From assembly GCA_035281585.1 (NCBI GenBank), contig DATEDP010000133.1, positions 1-52,517 on the forward strand: a stretch of 52,517 nt of DNA. The letters are read 5' to 3'. Below, in pieces: positions 29,570 to 39,830 of this stretch. The DNA comes from a bacterium (GTDB lineage: Bacteria; UBA10199; DSSB01). Numbering within the stretch: position 1 is the stretch's first letter; each line of letters begins with the position of its first letter. Below the pieces are notes generated by a model. The model ran no database searches. It saw nothing but the letters and a program-made list of their open reading frames with translations, and was not told the origin of the DNA. The position numbers and the translations under genes are program-made.

Positions 29570-30171
29570 AGCTTGACGAAGCGCTCCAGAATCTTGAGCC
29601 CCACTTTTTGGGACTTCTCGGGGTGGAATTGGGTGGCGAAAATATTGTCCTTCTCCAGCGCGGCCGCGAAAGTTTGGCCGTAGTCCGAGGTCGCCGCCAC
29701 CAGGCCCTTGGGTTTGGCCGGCTCGACGTAATAGCTGTGAACGAAGTAGACGAATTCCTCGTCCAAACCCTTCAGCAAGGTCGGCGAACCCTTCAGCTTG
29801 AGCTGGTTCCAACCCATGTGCGGCACCTTCAAGCCGGAATCGGCCGGAAAGCGGCGCACTTTGCCGGGGATGACGCCGAGGCCTTCATAGCGCCCGCCTT
29901 CTTCGCTTTCATCGGCCAGAAGCTGCATGCCGACGCAGATGCCGAGAAAGGGCCGGCCCGAAGCGATGAACTCCTTCACCGGCTCGGCCAAACCATATTC
30001 CTTCAGATTGCCGATGCAGTCGCGGAAGGCGCCGACGCCCGGCAGGATGACCTTGTCGGCCTTGGTCAGGGCCTTGGGGTCGCGGGTGATCTTGGCCTTG
30101 CCGCCGACGTGCTCGACGGCCTTCGAGACGCTGCGAAGGTTGCCCATGTCGTAGTCGATGATCGCGATCAT
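29566..30171 (-). CDS. hisH: Imidazole glycerol phosphate synthase glutaminase subunit
   Basis: 201 residues, class I glutamine amidotransferase. The N-terminus is IIDYDMGNLRSVSKAVEHVG. The nucleophile Cys is in PFLGICVGMQLLADES, and the His-Glu pair is near the C-terminus (ATQFHPEKSQKVG). It releases ammonia from glutamine for HisF. It follows hisB by 9 bp with AAGAGA before its ATG, and it overlaps hisA. Confidence 0.97.
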   Translation of the reverse strand: MIAIIDYDMGNLRSVSKAVEHVGGKAKITRDPKALTKADKVILPGVGAFRDCIGNLKEYGLAEPVKEFIASGRPFLGICVGMQLLADESEEGGRYEGLGVIPGKVRRFPADSGLKVPHMGWNQLKLKGSPTLLKGLDEEFVYFVHSYYVEPAKPKGLVAATSDYGQTFAAALEKDNIFATQFHPEKSQKVGLKILERFVKL

Positions 30172-30180
30172 TGGATTCTC

Positions 30181-30768
30181 TTACAAGGTGCCCTTGGTCG
30201 AGGGCACGCCCTTGACTCGGGGATCGAGCTGGGTCGCCATGTCGACCGCCTTGGCCAGGGCCTTGAACATCGACTCGACGATATGATGGCGGTTGCGCCC
30301 GTACCAGACCTGAACGTGGAGGTTGATCAGAGCCGCGTTGGTAAAGCCCTGGAACCACTCGGGAACCAGCTCGACGTCGAAGGTCCCGATCCGCCCGGTC
30401 TTGAGCTTGGACTGGTAGATCAGGCAGGGCCGGCCGGCGAAGTCCACCGCCGCCGTGGTCAAAACCTCGTCCATCGGCAGGGTGAAGTGGCCGTAGCGCT
30501 TCATGCCTTTCTTGTCGCCGATCGCCTTCTTGAAGGCCTCGCCCAAGGCGATGCCGACGTCCTCGACGGTGTGGTGGAGGTCGACATGGACGTCGCCCTT
30601 GGCCTTCAGCGTCAGGTCGAAGAGCCCGTGCTTGGCGAAGGCTTCCATCATGTGGTTGAGGAAGGGGATCGGGGTGTCGACCTTGTACTTCCCGGAGCCG
30701 TCGACGTTGAGCTCGACCGTGATCTGGGTTTCCTTGGTGTTTCTAACGATTTTAGCCTTGCGGGACAT
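30181..30768 (-). CDS. hisB: Imidazoleglycerol-phosphate dehydratase
   Basis: 195 residues, the monofunctional form (no phosphatase domain). It removes water from imidazole glycerol phosphate. Metal-binding motifs are [34 protein letters not shown] and [16 protein letters not shown]; all histidine clusters are intact. It is the first gene of the hisB-hisH-hisA-hisF-hisI group. Other his genes (hisG, hisD, hisC) are not in the window. GGAG precedes the ATG. The upstream region shared with bioB holds repeat copy D. Confidence 0.97.
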   Translation of the reverse strand: MSRKAKIVRNTKETQITVELNVDGSGKYKVDTPIPFLNHMMEAFAKHGLFDLTLKAKGDVHVDLHHTVEDVGIALGEAFKKAIGDKKGMKRYGHFTLPMDEVLTTAAVDFAGRPCLIYQSKLKTGRIGTFDVELVPEWFQGFTNAALINLHVQVWYGRNRHHIVESMFKALAKAVDMATQLDPRVKGVPSTKGTL

Positions 30769-30794
30769 TTTTACTCCGCAAATTCTCTGAATTT

Positions 30795-30844
30795 GCTGCG
30801 CGGCTGGAGCAAGTCCAGCCTTGCGGGGTTAGGCAAGCTAGGGG
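30795..30844 (+). repeat. Palindromic interspersed repeat, partial copy D
   Basis: Arms GCGCGGCTGGA and TCCAGCCTTGC around GCAAG repeat the first hairpin of copies A-C with different, mostly co-varying stem bases. The AGGGGG hairpin is missing. It lies between the divergent hisB and bioB genes, beside a second small palindrome (GCAAATTCTCTGAATTTGC, 30779-30796 region). Confidence 0.7.
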
Positions 30845-30929
30845 ATTTTCCGGGCCTTGTCAAACCAGAGGGCGGAAAGCCGTTGCCAGAGGCCCCCGGC
30901 CTGTTTTAGTAAAGCCACCGAGGTTTTTC

Positions 30930-31943
30930 ATGGAATCCCAATCGAAAGGCATCGATGTCGAAGAGGCCCGCCGCATTATGGCGATGGAGGAGGCCGAATT
31001 TTTCGCGACCGTCATGCCGAAGGCCAAGGCCCTCCGCGAGGCCCATTTCGCCAACGAGATCAGCTTCTGCTCGATCGTCAACGCCAAGAGCGGGGCCTGC
31101 GTCGAGAGCTGCAGCTTTTGCGCCCAATCCAATTCCTACAAAGGAGCCCAGGCGCCGGTCTACCCGCTGATGAGTGCCGAGAAGATCCTGGCGGCGGCCA
31201 AGGAAGCCGAGGGCTACGGCGCCACCGAATTCTCCATCGTGACCAGCGGCCGCGGGATGACCAAGGCGAAGGAGCTCGACACGATGGTCGATGCCATCAC
31301 CCAGATCCGCCAGCAGACCCAGGTCGAGACCTGCGCTTCCTTGGGCCTGATGAGCCGTGAAGATCTCCTCCGCCTCAAAGAAGCCGGGATGATCAACTAC
31401 CATCACAACATCGAGACGGCGAAGAGCTACTTTCCCAATATCGTCACCAGCCACAGCTGGGAAGACGAGGTCGCCACCGTCAAGCACGCCAAGGAGCTGG
31501 GTTTCCAAGTTTGCTGCGGCGGCATCTTCGGCATGGGCGAAAGCCTGGAGCAGCGGGTCGAGTTCATTTTCCAGCTGAAGGACATCGATCCCGATTCGAT
31601 CCCGATCAATTTCTTGAATCCGCGGCCGGGCACCCCGCTGGCCGACAAGCACGACCTGACGCCGCTCGATTGCCTGAAGATCATCGCGGTCCTTCGCCTG
31701 GCCATGCCCGACAAGGAGCTCTTCGTCTGCGGCGGCCGCGAGGTCAACATGAAGGAATTCCAAGAGCTGATGTTCGACGCCGGCGCCAGCGGCACCATGC
31801 TCGGCAACTATCTCACCACCCAAGGCCGCAGCCCCGAGCAGGACCTCCAACTGATCCGCGATTTGGGCCTGGTTCCGGTCAGCCCCCATCGCAAGGGAAA
31901 GGCCGCCCGTGAGCTTGCAGAGACTCCAAAACAAGCTGGCTGA
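30930..31943 (+). CDS. bioB: Biotin synthase
   Basis: 337 residues, radical-SAM enzyme. It inserts sulfur into dethiobiotin to make biotin. The radical-SAM cluster motif is CVESCSFCAQSNSY (the CxxxCxxC triad with Cys at the usual 4-3 spacing). YHHNIETAKSYFPNI and NFLNPRPGTPLAD are family signatures, and the C-terminal FCGGREVNMKEFQ-like segment (VCGGREVN) is intact. The [2Fe-2S] ligand cysteines (ETCASLG, CCGGIFGMGE) are visible. GAGG lies about 8 bases before the ATG. The bioF start lies inside its last 12 codons. Confidence 0.97.
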   Translation: MESQSKGIDVEEARRIMAMEEAEFFATVMPKAKALREAHFANEISFCSIVNAKSGACVESCSFCAQSNSYKGAQAPVYPLMSAEKILAAAKEAEGYGATEFSIVTSGRGMTKAKELDTMVDAITQIRQQTQVETCASLGLMSREDLLRLKEAGMINYHHNIETAKSYFPNIVTSHSWEDEVATVKHAKELGFQVCCGGIFGMGESLEQRVEFIFQLKDIDPDSIPINFLNPRPGTPLADKHDLTPLDCLKIIAVLRLAMPDKELFVCGGREVNMKEFQELMFDAGASGTMLGNYLTTQGRSPEQDLQLIRDLGLVPVSPHRKGKAARELAETPKQAG

Positions 31944-33057
31944 GCTGGAGTCGGAAGGCCGGCTGCGCGGTCTCCGCGAAGTCGCGAGTCCCCAAGGCCG
32001 CATCCTGCGCCAAGGCGGACGCGAATACCTCAATTTCTCCTCCAACGATTATTTAGGCTTGGCTGCTTCGCCGGAGCTGAAGGCCGCCTTCGCCCGCGGC
32101 ATCGAGCGCTGGGGCACCGGTTCCGGCGCCTCCCGCTTGGTCAATGGCTCGCTGAAGCCCTTTCACGATTTGGAACGGGCCTTGGCCGAGTTCAAGGGAA
32201 CCGAGGCCGCCTTGCTCTTCAATTCCGGCTATCACGCCAACTTGGGGGCCTTGAGCTGCCTGCTCGGCGAAGGCGACCTGGTTTTCTCCGACGAGCTGAA
32301 CCACGCCTCGATGATCGACGGCCTCCGCCTTTCCAAAGCGGAACGTTTGCTCTATCGCCATAACGATTTGAACGATTTGCGCGAGAAGATGGTCCGAGCC
32401 CGGGCCCAGGGTAAAAACGGTCAGTTTCTCATCGCCGCCGAAACGGTCTTCTCGATGGACGGCGACCGGGCGCCGCTCGACGGCCTGCTCGCCTTGGCGG
32501 CCGAGCTCGACGCCTGGCTTTATCTCGACGAGGCTCACGCCACCGGGATCTTCGGCCCGAGCGGCGCCGGCTGCTTCGAAGCTTTTCGCCGCGATCCACG
32601 CGGCAAAGATCGCGTCATTCAGATGGGCACCGTGGGCAAGGCCCTGGGCTGCTTCGGCGCCTACGTCGCCGGGCCGCGGGTCTTGATCGATTATCTCGTC
32701 AATCGAGCTCGCCCCTTCATCTACACGACGGCGCTTCCGCCGGCCTTGGCCGAGGCGGCCTTGGAAGCTTTGCGCTTGGTCGGCGCCAAGCCCGAGCTCC
32801 GCCAAGGCCTGTGGCGAAACATCGAGCAGGTCCAAGCGGCGGGCCGCCCGCTGGAATCGCCGATCCTGCCGATCATCGTCGGAAGCTCCGAAAAAGCCCT
32901 GCAAGCGAGCCGAGCTTTGTTCGAACAAGGCCTCTGGGTCAGCGCGATCCGCCCGCCCACCGTGGCCGAGGGCAGCGCCCGGCTCCGGGTCACGCTGAGC
33001 GCCTTCCACGAGCCCGCGGATTTGGTCCGATTGCTCCGGGCGCTGGAGGGATTTTAG
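31909..33057 (+). CDS. bioF: 8-Amino-7-oxononanoate synthase
   Basis: 382 residues from a GTG start that overlaps bioB by 35 bp. This PLP enzyme condenses pimeloyl thioester with alanine. Typical motifs are FSSNDYLGLAASPELKAAF, GTGSGASRLVNGSLKPFHDL, YLDEAHATGIFGPSGAG and the PLP-lysine in MGTVGKALGCFGAYVAG. The Ser-His-Lys framework is intact. It is followed immediately by bioD with no spacer. Together with bioB and bioD it covers the late biotin steps; bioA and the pimeloyl genes are absent from the window. Confidence 0.96.
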   Translation: MSLQRLQNKLAELESEGRLRGLREVASPQGRILRQGGREYLNFSSNDYLGLAASPELKAAFARGIERWGTGSGASRLVNGSLKPFHDLERALAEFKGTEAALLFNSGYHANLGALSCLLGEGDLVFSDELNHASMIDGLRLSKAERLLYRHNDLNDLREKMVRARAQGKNGQFLIAAETVFSMDGDRAPLDGLLALAAELDAWLYLDEAHATGIFGPSGAGCFEAFRRDPRGKDRVIQMGTVGKALGCFGAYVAGPRVLIDYLVNRARPFIYTTALPPALAEAALEALRLVGAKPELRQGLWRNIEQVQAAGRPLESPILPIIVGSSEKALQASRALFEQGLWVSAIRPPTVAEGSARLRVTLSAFHEPADLVRLLRALEGF

Positions 33058-34834
<1,777 letters not shown>

Positions 34835-34857
34835 AATGCCTTGCATCGGAGTAAGGA

Positions 34858-36108
34858 ATGGCCAAGACCTTACGCTATCAACCCGTCCTTTTAGACCTCG
34901 CCAAATCCGACTGGCGCGATTTGGGCCGCTCCCTCACCAAGATCACCGAATTGGATGCCCACAGCCTGGAGGTCCAGCGGGTCGGCATCTGGCTCTTCAA
35001 CCCCGAGCGCAGCGCGATCGTCTGCGAGGAATTGTACCTGCTCCAGGAAGACCAACACCTGCGCGGAACCGTCCTCTACGCCAAGGATTATCCCAGATAT
35101 TTCCAGGCCCTCGAGGAAAGCCGGATCCTGCCGGCCGAGGACGCCGTCAACGACCCGCGGACCTCGGAGTTTGCCGAAGGCTATCTCAAGCCCCAAGGCA
35201 TCTCCTCGATGATGGACGTGCCGGTCCGCCTGGAAGGAAAAGTCGTCGGCATCCTCTGTCACGAGCACGTCGGCGAGAAGCGCGAATGGTCGCCGGAGGA
35301 TCAGGAATTCGCCACTTCGGTGGCCGATATGGTCTCGCTGGCCTACACCGCCGCCGCCCGGCATCGGGCCGAGGCGGCCCTGCATGAAAAAACCCAGGAG
35401 CTCGAGCGGTCGAACCAGGAGCTGGAGAGTTTCGCCTACGTCGCCTCCCACGACCTGCAGGAGCCGCTCCATTCGATCATCGCCTTTGTCGACCGATTGA
35501 ACGGCATGAAGACCGCCGAGCTCGAGGAAAAGGGCGGCGATCTCCTGCTCCGCATGCAAAGGTCGGCCTTGCGGATGCAACGGCTCATCGACGATCTCTT
35601 GGAGTATTCGCGGATCGGCTTGCGCAAGGGCCCGATGGAGCGGATCGAGCTGAAGCCTTTCCTGGCCGAGCTCGCGGCCGACCTCGAATACCGCTTGAAC
35701 GAGAGCGGCGGTCGCCTCGAGGTCGCGGCCGCGCCCGACGTCTCGGCCGACCCCTTCCAGGTCCGCCGTCTGTTTCAGAACCTCATCGCCAATTCCTTGA
35801 AGTTTCGCCGGCCCGGGGTCGCTCCCCTGGTCAAGGTTTCGGGCCGGGTTCTGGAGGGGAGATTTTGCGAGATCGAGGTCGAGGACAACGGGATCGGTTT
35901 CGAGGAGAAGTACGCCGAGCAGATCTTCAAGCCCTTCACCCGGCTCAACCCCCATTCGGCCTTCGAGGGCAGCGGCATCGGCCTGGCGGTCTGCCGCAAG
36001 ATCGTGGAGCGCCACGGCGGGACCATCACGGCCCGAAGCGTTCCGGGGAAGGGCTCGCGCTTTTGCTTCACCTTGCCATCGGCAGGCAAGGCTTCGACCG
36101 CTTCTTAA
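34858..36108 (+). CDS. GAF-domain sensor histidine kinase
   Basis: 416 residues, cytoplasmic (no membrane segment). Residues 20-170 form a GAF domain (VQRVGIWLFNPERSAIVCEE and onward). A short coiled linker leads to the HisKA region with phospho-acceptor His in SFAYVASHDLQEPLHSIIAF at about residue 200. The ATPase has an N box (LIANSLKFRRPG), a G1 box (VEDNGIGFEEKYAEQIFKPF) and a G2 box (GSGIGLAVCRKIVERHGG). 'VASHDLQEPLHSI' is the phytochrome-like subclass. No response regulator is adjacent, so it is an orphan kinase with unknown partner. GGAGTAAGGA supplies the ribosome binding site. Confidence 0.92.
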   Translation: MAKTLRYQPVLLDLAKSDWRDLGRSLTKITELDAHSLEVQRVGIWLFNPERSAIVCEELYLLQEDQHLRGTVLYAKDYPRYFQALEESRILPAEDAVNDPRTSEFAEGYLKPQGISSMMDVPVRLEGKVVGILCHEHVGEKREWSPEDQEFATSVADMVSLAYTAAARHRAEAALHEKTQELERSNQELESFAYVASHDLQEPLHSIIAFVDRLNGMKTAELEEKGGDLLLRMQRSALRMQRLIDDLLEYSRIGLRKGPMERIELKPFLAELAADLEYRLNESGGRLEVAAAPDVSADPFQVRRLFQNLIANSLKFRRPGVAPLVKVSGRVLEGRFCEIEVEDNGIGFEEKYAEQIFKPFTRLNPHSAFEGSGIGLAVCRKIVERHGGTITARSVPGKGSRFCFTLPSAGKASTAS

Positions 36109-36126
36109 CGGCTCGAGCTTTGCGGG

Positions 36127-36927
36127 TCACCAACCGAAAAGCGATCCGCAGCGATTCGGGATCTTGAGCTCCGCTTGCTTCTCCTTGAGGTAAAGCGCCC
36201 ACGCTTCCATCCTGGTGATATCGGAAGATTTGTCGATTTCGGCATAAGTCTTCAAACCGGCGGCGATCGTGCGGCAATTTTCCAGCTCTTCGTCCAATCG
36301 AGGCGGGCAGCCCCATCGAAGATAAGCCTTGAAGGAAGGGAAAGCAGGACATTGGAAATCCAAATAGTCTGTTTGGAGGCCCTGTTGGATATAGTAGAGG
36401 TGGGACCTCCCGGAGAACTCAAGATTGTTCGCTCGAGCATATTCCTTGGCTATTTCGTATTCAGAAATCAGCAAAGAAGGGGCTGATTCAGCGACGAAGG
36501 CCGTGAGCTTGACGTTCGGCAATTCGGTAACCTCCAGATAGGCGTAGACGCCGCCGTCGAAGCGCAAGGGCCTTTCCGGGCAGTGGCCCAAGCCTTTCAT
36601 GAATGCCCGAATCTCGGCCGAATTCTGGTCGAGGACCGAGTAGGAACGTTTGGCCGCATTTTTTCGGAAAATCAGGTCGCCGGAATCCAACTGTTTGTCG
36701 CCATTTTCGTCGCTGACGAAATAGTCGCCCAGCTTGTGAGCCTGCAACGGCAAAGCTTTGACCTCGTCGCCGACGCGCGGACGCTTAGGCTTGGAATCAT
36801 GTTCAGGTTTCTGGGCATCGGGCTTCTCATTCGAGCAGCCGGAAAGGAAGATCGCGCCTAGGCCGACGATCGGTAAGAGAAATTGGAGCATCCTTTTTGA
36901 TCGCCGGGGCCGAGCATTTGTTGTCAA
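36127..36927 (-). CDS. Hypothetical lipoprotein
   Basis: 266 residues if the TTG at 36927 is used; the ATG at 36891 (MLQFLLPIVG) is an alternative, and neither has a good ribosome binding site. The signal MLQFLLPIVGLGAIFLSGC has a lipobox LSGC. Later parts contain two or three Cys residues (GHCPERP, FQCPAFP, RWGCPPRL, ENCRTIA), which may be disulfides. DENGDKQLDSGDLIF looks like a calcium-binding-type Asp-rich loop as in dockerin/EF-hand fragments, by pattern only. I do not recognise a family. The gene is less GC-rich than its neighbours. It is downstream of the terminator of the ribonucleotide reductase homologue, so probably has its own promoter. Confidence 0.6.
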   Translation of the reverse strand: MTTNARPRRSKRMLQFLLPIVGLGAIFLSGCSNEKPDAQKPEHDSKPKRPRVGDEVKALPLQAHKLGDYFVSDENGDKQLDSGDLIFRKNAAKRSYSVLDQNSAEIRAFMKGLGHCPERPLRFDGGVYAYLEVTELPNVKLTAFVAESAPSLLISEYEIAKEYARANNLEFSGRSHLYYIQQGLQTDYLDFQCPAFPSFKAYLRWGCPPRLDEELENCRTIAAGLKTYAEIDKSSDITRMEAWALYLKEKQAELKIPNRCGSLFGW

Positions 36928-36937
36928 AATAGAAAGA

Positions 36938-36961
36938 GGGAACCCCCATCGGGATTCCCCC
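36938..36961 (-). terminator. Terminator after the ribonucleotide reductase homologue
   Basis: Read on the minus strand, GGGGGAATCCCGATGGGGGT forms with TTCCC a hairpin, followed by TCTTTCTATTTTG. It sits 25 bp beyond the stop codon at 36986. Confidence 0.55.
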
Positions 36962-36985
36962 TTTCCTCTTCCAGGTCCAAATCGT

Positions 36986-39730
36986 TCAGATCAAATCTTC
37001 GCGCCGGGTGACGGCGGTGATTTCTTCCTCGTCCTCGAAGCCGGAGAAGGTCGGCTCCTCGACGCCGAGGTTGGATTCGCGCTCGAAGACCTTGGCGATG
37101 CCGTCGACGCAGCCGAGGATGCGCTCGCCGCGGTCGTAGGTGCTGGTCTCGCAGCGCATGCCGCGGATCTGCTCATAGACCAGCCGCTGGTCGATGCCGC
37201 TGCTCAAGGCCAGGCTGATCAAGCGCGAGATCGCCTCGGTCTGAGTGTGGGCACAGGTGCCGGGCTGGCCGAGCTGGGCTCGGACCTCGTAGGGGCCCTG
37301 GGCGTCGCGGGCAAAGCTGACGTGGAGCGGTCCGCAGCCGGTCTGGATGATCCGGGTGTTGGCTTGCAGCACCTCGGGCCGTTCCCGCGGCCGGATGCTG
37401 GGCTGGGGCGCCGGCGTCTCGCCGATGCCCAAGATGGCCGCGGCCAGCGAATCGGCCGGCAGGGCCGGCGCCTCGGGCTCGGCGATCAAGTCGATCAATA
37501 GCTCGGTTTTCTCCTCCTCTTCTTCTTCCCCCTCCTTTGTCAGGAGGGGGTCAGGGGGAGGTAGAGCGTCGGCGTCAAGCTCGGAGCCCGCTTCAGCCGC
37601 CAACTCCTCCAAAGTCAAGGCCAGCGAAGCCGCGACGGCTTCGGCGGCGATGGCCTCGTCGGCTCGCGGAGCTGTCTCCAGCTCCAGCGGTTCGACCGCG
37701 GTTTCGGCTTCCGGCTCGGCCTCGAGGGTCGGAGCTTCGACCTCTTCGAGAATTTCGAAATCGGGATTTTGCGAAAGGCGGAAGGCGCGGAGGCCGTAGA
37801 CCCGCAGTTGGGCCAAGCGGGCTTTCAGCTCTTGGAGGTCGATCTCCTCGTCGAGCGCCGGCGAAGTCCAAGCGTAGGCGTCGCTGTGCCGCTCCAAGGC
37901 GCCCTTCACCCGCAAGACCCATTCGGCGTCGATCTCTTGTTGGCTGGCGAAGAGCCGGCGCAGCGGCTTGGGCGCCGAAGGCGAGCGCCGCAGGCTTCCC
38001 CAATGCAGCAGCTCGGACTCGACCTGAGGGCTCCAAACCTTGCGCCGTTCGGCGATCTGCCGGACCAGCGGCGTGACTTTGCCGTCTTCGATCAGGCGAT
38101 CGAGCGGTTGAAAGCCGGGGCTGACCTCGGCCAGCTCGGCCAGCCGGGGTTCGGCTTGGAAGTTCAAGAGAGCCGAGTAGCTCAAGGGCCGGCCCGATTC
38201 CTCGGCCATCGCTTGGACGGCCAGGCCGGCTTCCTGTTTCATAAAGCGGGCGATTTTCTCGGCCAGATCGACGGCGGCTTCGCTGTCGTAAGGGATGCCG
38301 AGCTTGGCCAGTAGCTCGGCGAAACCCATGGCTCCGAGGCCGATGGCTCGGGGCCCGGCGGCCAGGCCATCGAGGAAGCGGACCGCGCTGCGGGTCATCC
38401 GCCGCAGCTTGGCCCAATCGACGTCGCCGCCGGAACCGATGATCGATAAATTAAGCGAGCCGAGCGGGGCTTCTCCGGGGGGGCTTAGCGCGGGAGCGCC
38501 GCCGGGACGGGCGGCCTCCGGAAATCCGAGGCGGGAGAGATCGGGGGCACCACAGGCCTTGGCGGAAAAGACCAGGCTCGGCTCGCTTTTCTTCCAGGTC
38601 ACTTTTAAAACTTCGTCGAGAAGCTCGGCGGTCGAATCGCCGAAGGAAGCTTCCTCGGGCAAAAGCCAATCGAAGGCGAATTTCGGATAGTACTTCCCGG
38701 GCAGGGCCCGGCGGGCGAAGTCGAGGGCCCGGGGATCGTCGAGGCGGAGGCGGAAGGCGACCCGCCGCGGCATCTCGCTGCCTTCGGGCAGCTCGAGGAT
38801 GGTCTTCTCGGCCTTGTCGAGGAAGCGCTCGAAATCCTCGCCGGTCCAGCCCACCGTTTGGCCTTGGGGCAGGACGAAGCAAACTTCCTGGCCGTCCTTC
38901 CAGGCCTTGGCGGCTTGGCGCAGCGCGGCCGCTCGCAGCGAGGTCTCCTCGACCAGAGCGATCTCGACCGGCGAGTCGGCGGCTTCGGAACGAGGTCCCA
39001 GAAAATCCAAGAGCAGGGGATGGTGGGGGTAGAACTCTTGGTTGGCCAGCGAGTTGAAAAACTGGACCGCCAAGGTCGCGGCCGGAATCGACTCGACCTC
39101 GGCTTGAACGCCGGCGGCCAGCTTGGCCACGTCCTCGAAGACCGCTTCGAGCCGGGCGGTGGCGACGGCTTCAGCCTCGCGGCCCATCGGGCCCTCGATC
39201 GTGGCGACCAGTTTCTGCAGGCTGCGGTTCGAAATTTTGAGGTTGGCCTTGGGCGGCAGCGGCGCGGTGGGCCGGTTCGAGCGGGCCGCCTCGGTCGGAG
39301 CCAAAAATTTCTCCAAGGTCTTGAGCTCGGCCTTCTCGATCTTTTGGGCCAGGGAGCCGACCAGGGGCGAGCCGGCGGTCAGGGTCGGAGTCGCGTCGGA
39401 ATACTCGGGCTGGGGATGGGGAGTGACGGTGATCTCGGGGTCGACCAGCGGGGTCCGGCGGGAGCGCCGGCGGCGGATCTCGATCAGGCCCAGCTCCTCG
39501 AGCTTGAATTGAACCAGCTCGCTGACCAATTCGGGCGAGACGCTGGGGACGTTGCGGCGCTTGAGCTCGGCCTCGACTTGCTCGCTGATGCTCTCGGCGA
39601 CGGCTTGGTCGATCCGGGCATTGCCCAGCGAGAGGAGCTCCTGCACCAAGCGCTGGCGGTCGAAGGCCGGCGCCGCGGAGGAAGAAGGGCTACGTCCCGA
39701 AAGGTCTTTTTTTACCGCCGACAGCCGCAT
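36986..39730 (-). CDS. Degenerate class II ribonucleotide reductase homologue (TSCPD)
   Basis: 914 residues from the ATG at 39730 (GGAGGAACGAGGG before it; the frame is open to 39757). Residues 25-90 resemble an ATP-cone (FDRQRLVQELLSLGNARIDQ). The middle aligns with class II (B12-dependent, NrdJ) reductases: RLDDPRALDFARRAL, then the active-site region ALSPPGEAPLGSLNLS (about 410), then RFLDGLAAGPRAIGLGAMGF and GIPYDSEAAVDL. In active enzymes this region reads NPCGE...CNLGSINL. Here Asn is Ser, the thiyl-radical Cys is Pro and the second Cys is gone. The C-terminus (TGCGPLHVSFARDAQGPYEV, then AISRLISLALSSGIDQRLVY) is a TSCPD domain. A translated repeat relative gives PPPDPLLTKEG, followed by a poly-Glu stretch. 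Likely catalytically dead. Confidence 0.82.
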   Translation of the reverse strand: MRLSAVKKDLSGRSPSSSAAPAFDRQRLVQELLSLGNARIDQAVAESISEQVEAELKRRNVPSVSPELVSELVQFKLEELGLIEIRRRRSRRTPLVDPEITVTPHPQPEYSDATPTLTAGSPLVGSLAQKIEKAELKTLEKFLAPTEAARSNRPTAPLPPKANLKISNRSLQKLVATIEGPMGREAEAVATARLEAVFEDVAKLAAGVQAEVESIPAATLAVQFFNSLANQEFYPHHPLLLDFLGPRSEAADSPVEIALVEETSLRAAALRQAAKAWKDGQEVCFVLPQGQTVGWTGEDFERFLDKAEKTILELPEGSEMPRRVAFRLRLDDPRALDFARRALPGKYYPKFAFDWLLPEEASFGDSTAELLDEVLKVTWKKSEPSLVFSAKACGAPDLSRLGFPEAARPGGAPALSPPGEAPLGSLNLSIIGSGGDVDWAKLRRMTRSAVRFLDGLAAGPRAIGLGAMGFAELLAKLGIPYDSEAAVDLAEKIARFMKQEAGLAVQAMAEESGRPLSYSALLNFQAEPRLAELAEVSPGFQPLDRLIEDGKVTPLVRQIAERRKVWSPQVESELLHWGSLRRSPSAPKPLRRLFASQQEIDAEWVLRVKGALERHSDAYAWTSPALDEEIDLQELKARLAQLRVYGLRAFRLSQNPDFEILEEVEAPTLEAEPEAETAVEPLELETAPRADEAIAAEAVAASLALTLEELAAEAGSELDADALPPPDPLLTKEGEEEEEEKTELLIDLIAEPEAPALPADSLAAAILGIGETPAPQPSIRPRERPEVLQANTRIIQTGCGPLHVSFARDAQGPYEVRAQLGQPGTCAHTQTEAISRLISLALSSGIDQRLVYEQIRGMRCETSTYDRGERILGCVDGIAKVFERESNLGVEEPTFSGFEDEEEITAVTRREDLI
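37527..37561. repeat. Inverted-repeat relative translated inside the RNR homologue
   Basis: The plus strand reads TCCCCCTCCTTTGTCAGGAG then GGGGTCAGGGGGAGG. It is a short hairpin with the same plan as one end of the inverted-repeat elements at 17119 and 27553. It is in frame in the gene at 36986 and encodes PPPDPLLTKEGE. That peptide is unrelated to ribonucleotide reductases and sits in a linker. Confidence 0.7.
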
Positions 39731-39776
39731 CCCTCGTTCCTCCATCGAGCTATCCACAAACTTTTCACAGGTTTAT

Positions 39777-39792
39777 ACACAGTCTATTGTGG
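39777..39792. promoter_or_regulatory. NrdR box 1
   Basis: ACACAGTCTATTGTGG matches the NrdR consensus (acaCwAtATaTwGtgt) at the conserved CACA...TTGTG half-sites. It lies 47 bp upstream of the RNR-homologue ATG, on the same face of the helix as box 2. Confidence 0.75.
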
Positions 39793-39808
39793 TGGCCCCC
39801 CTTAAACA

Positions 39809-39824
39809 CCACAAGATATTGTGG
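39809..39824. promoter_or_regulatory. NrdR box 2
   Basis: CCACAAGATATTGTGG, extended by A and T on each side, is a near-perfect palindrome. Its start is 32 bp from that of box 1, three helical turns, the standard tandem NrdR spacing. A minus-strand -35-like TTGACA (39830-39825 region) and TGTTTA flank it, so repressor would cover the promoter. Confidence 0.8.
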
Positions 39825-39830
39825 TCTGTC

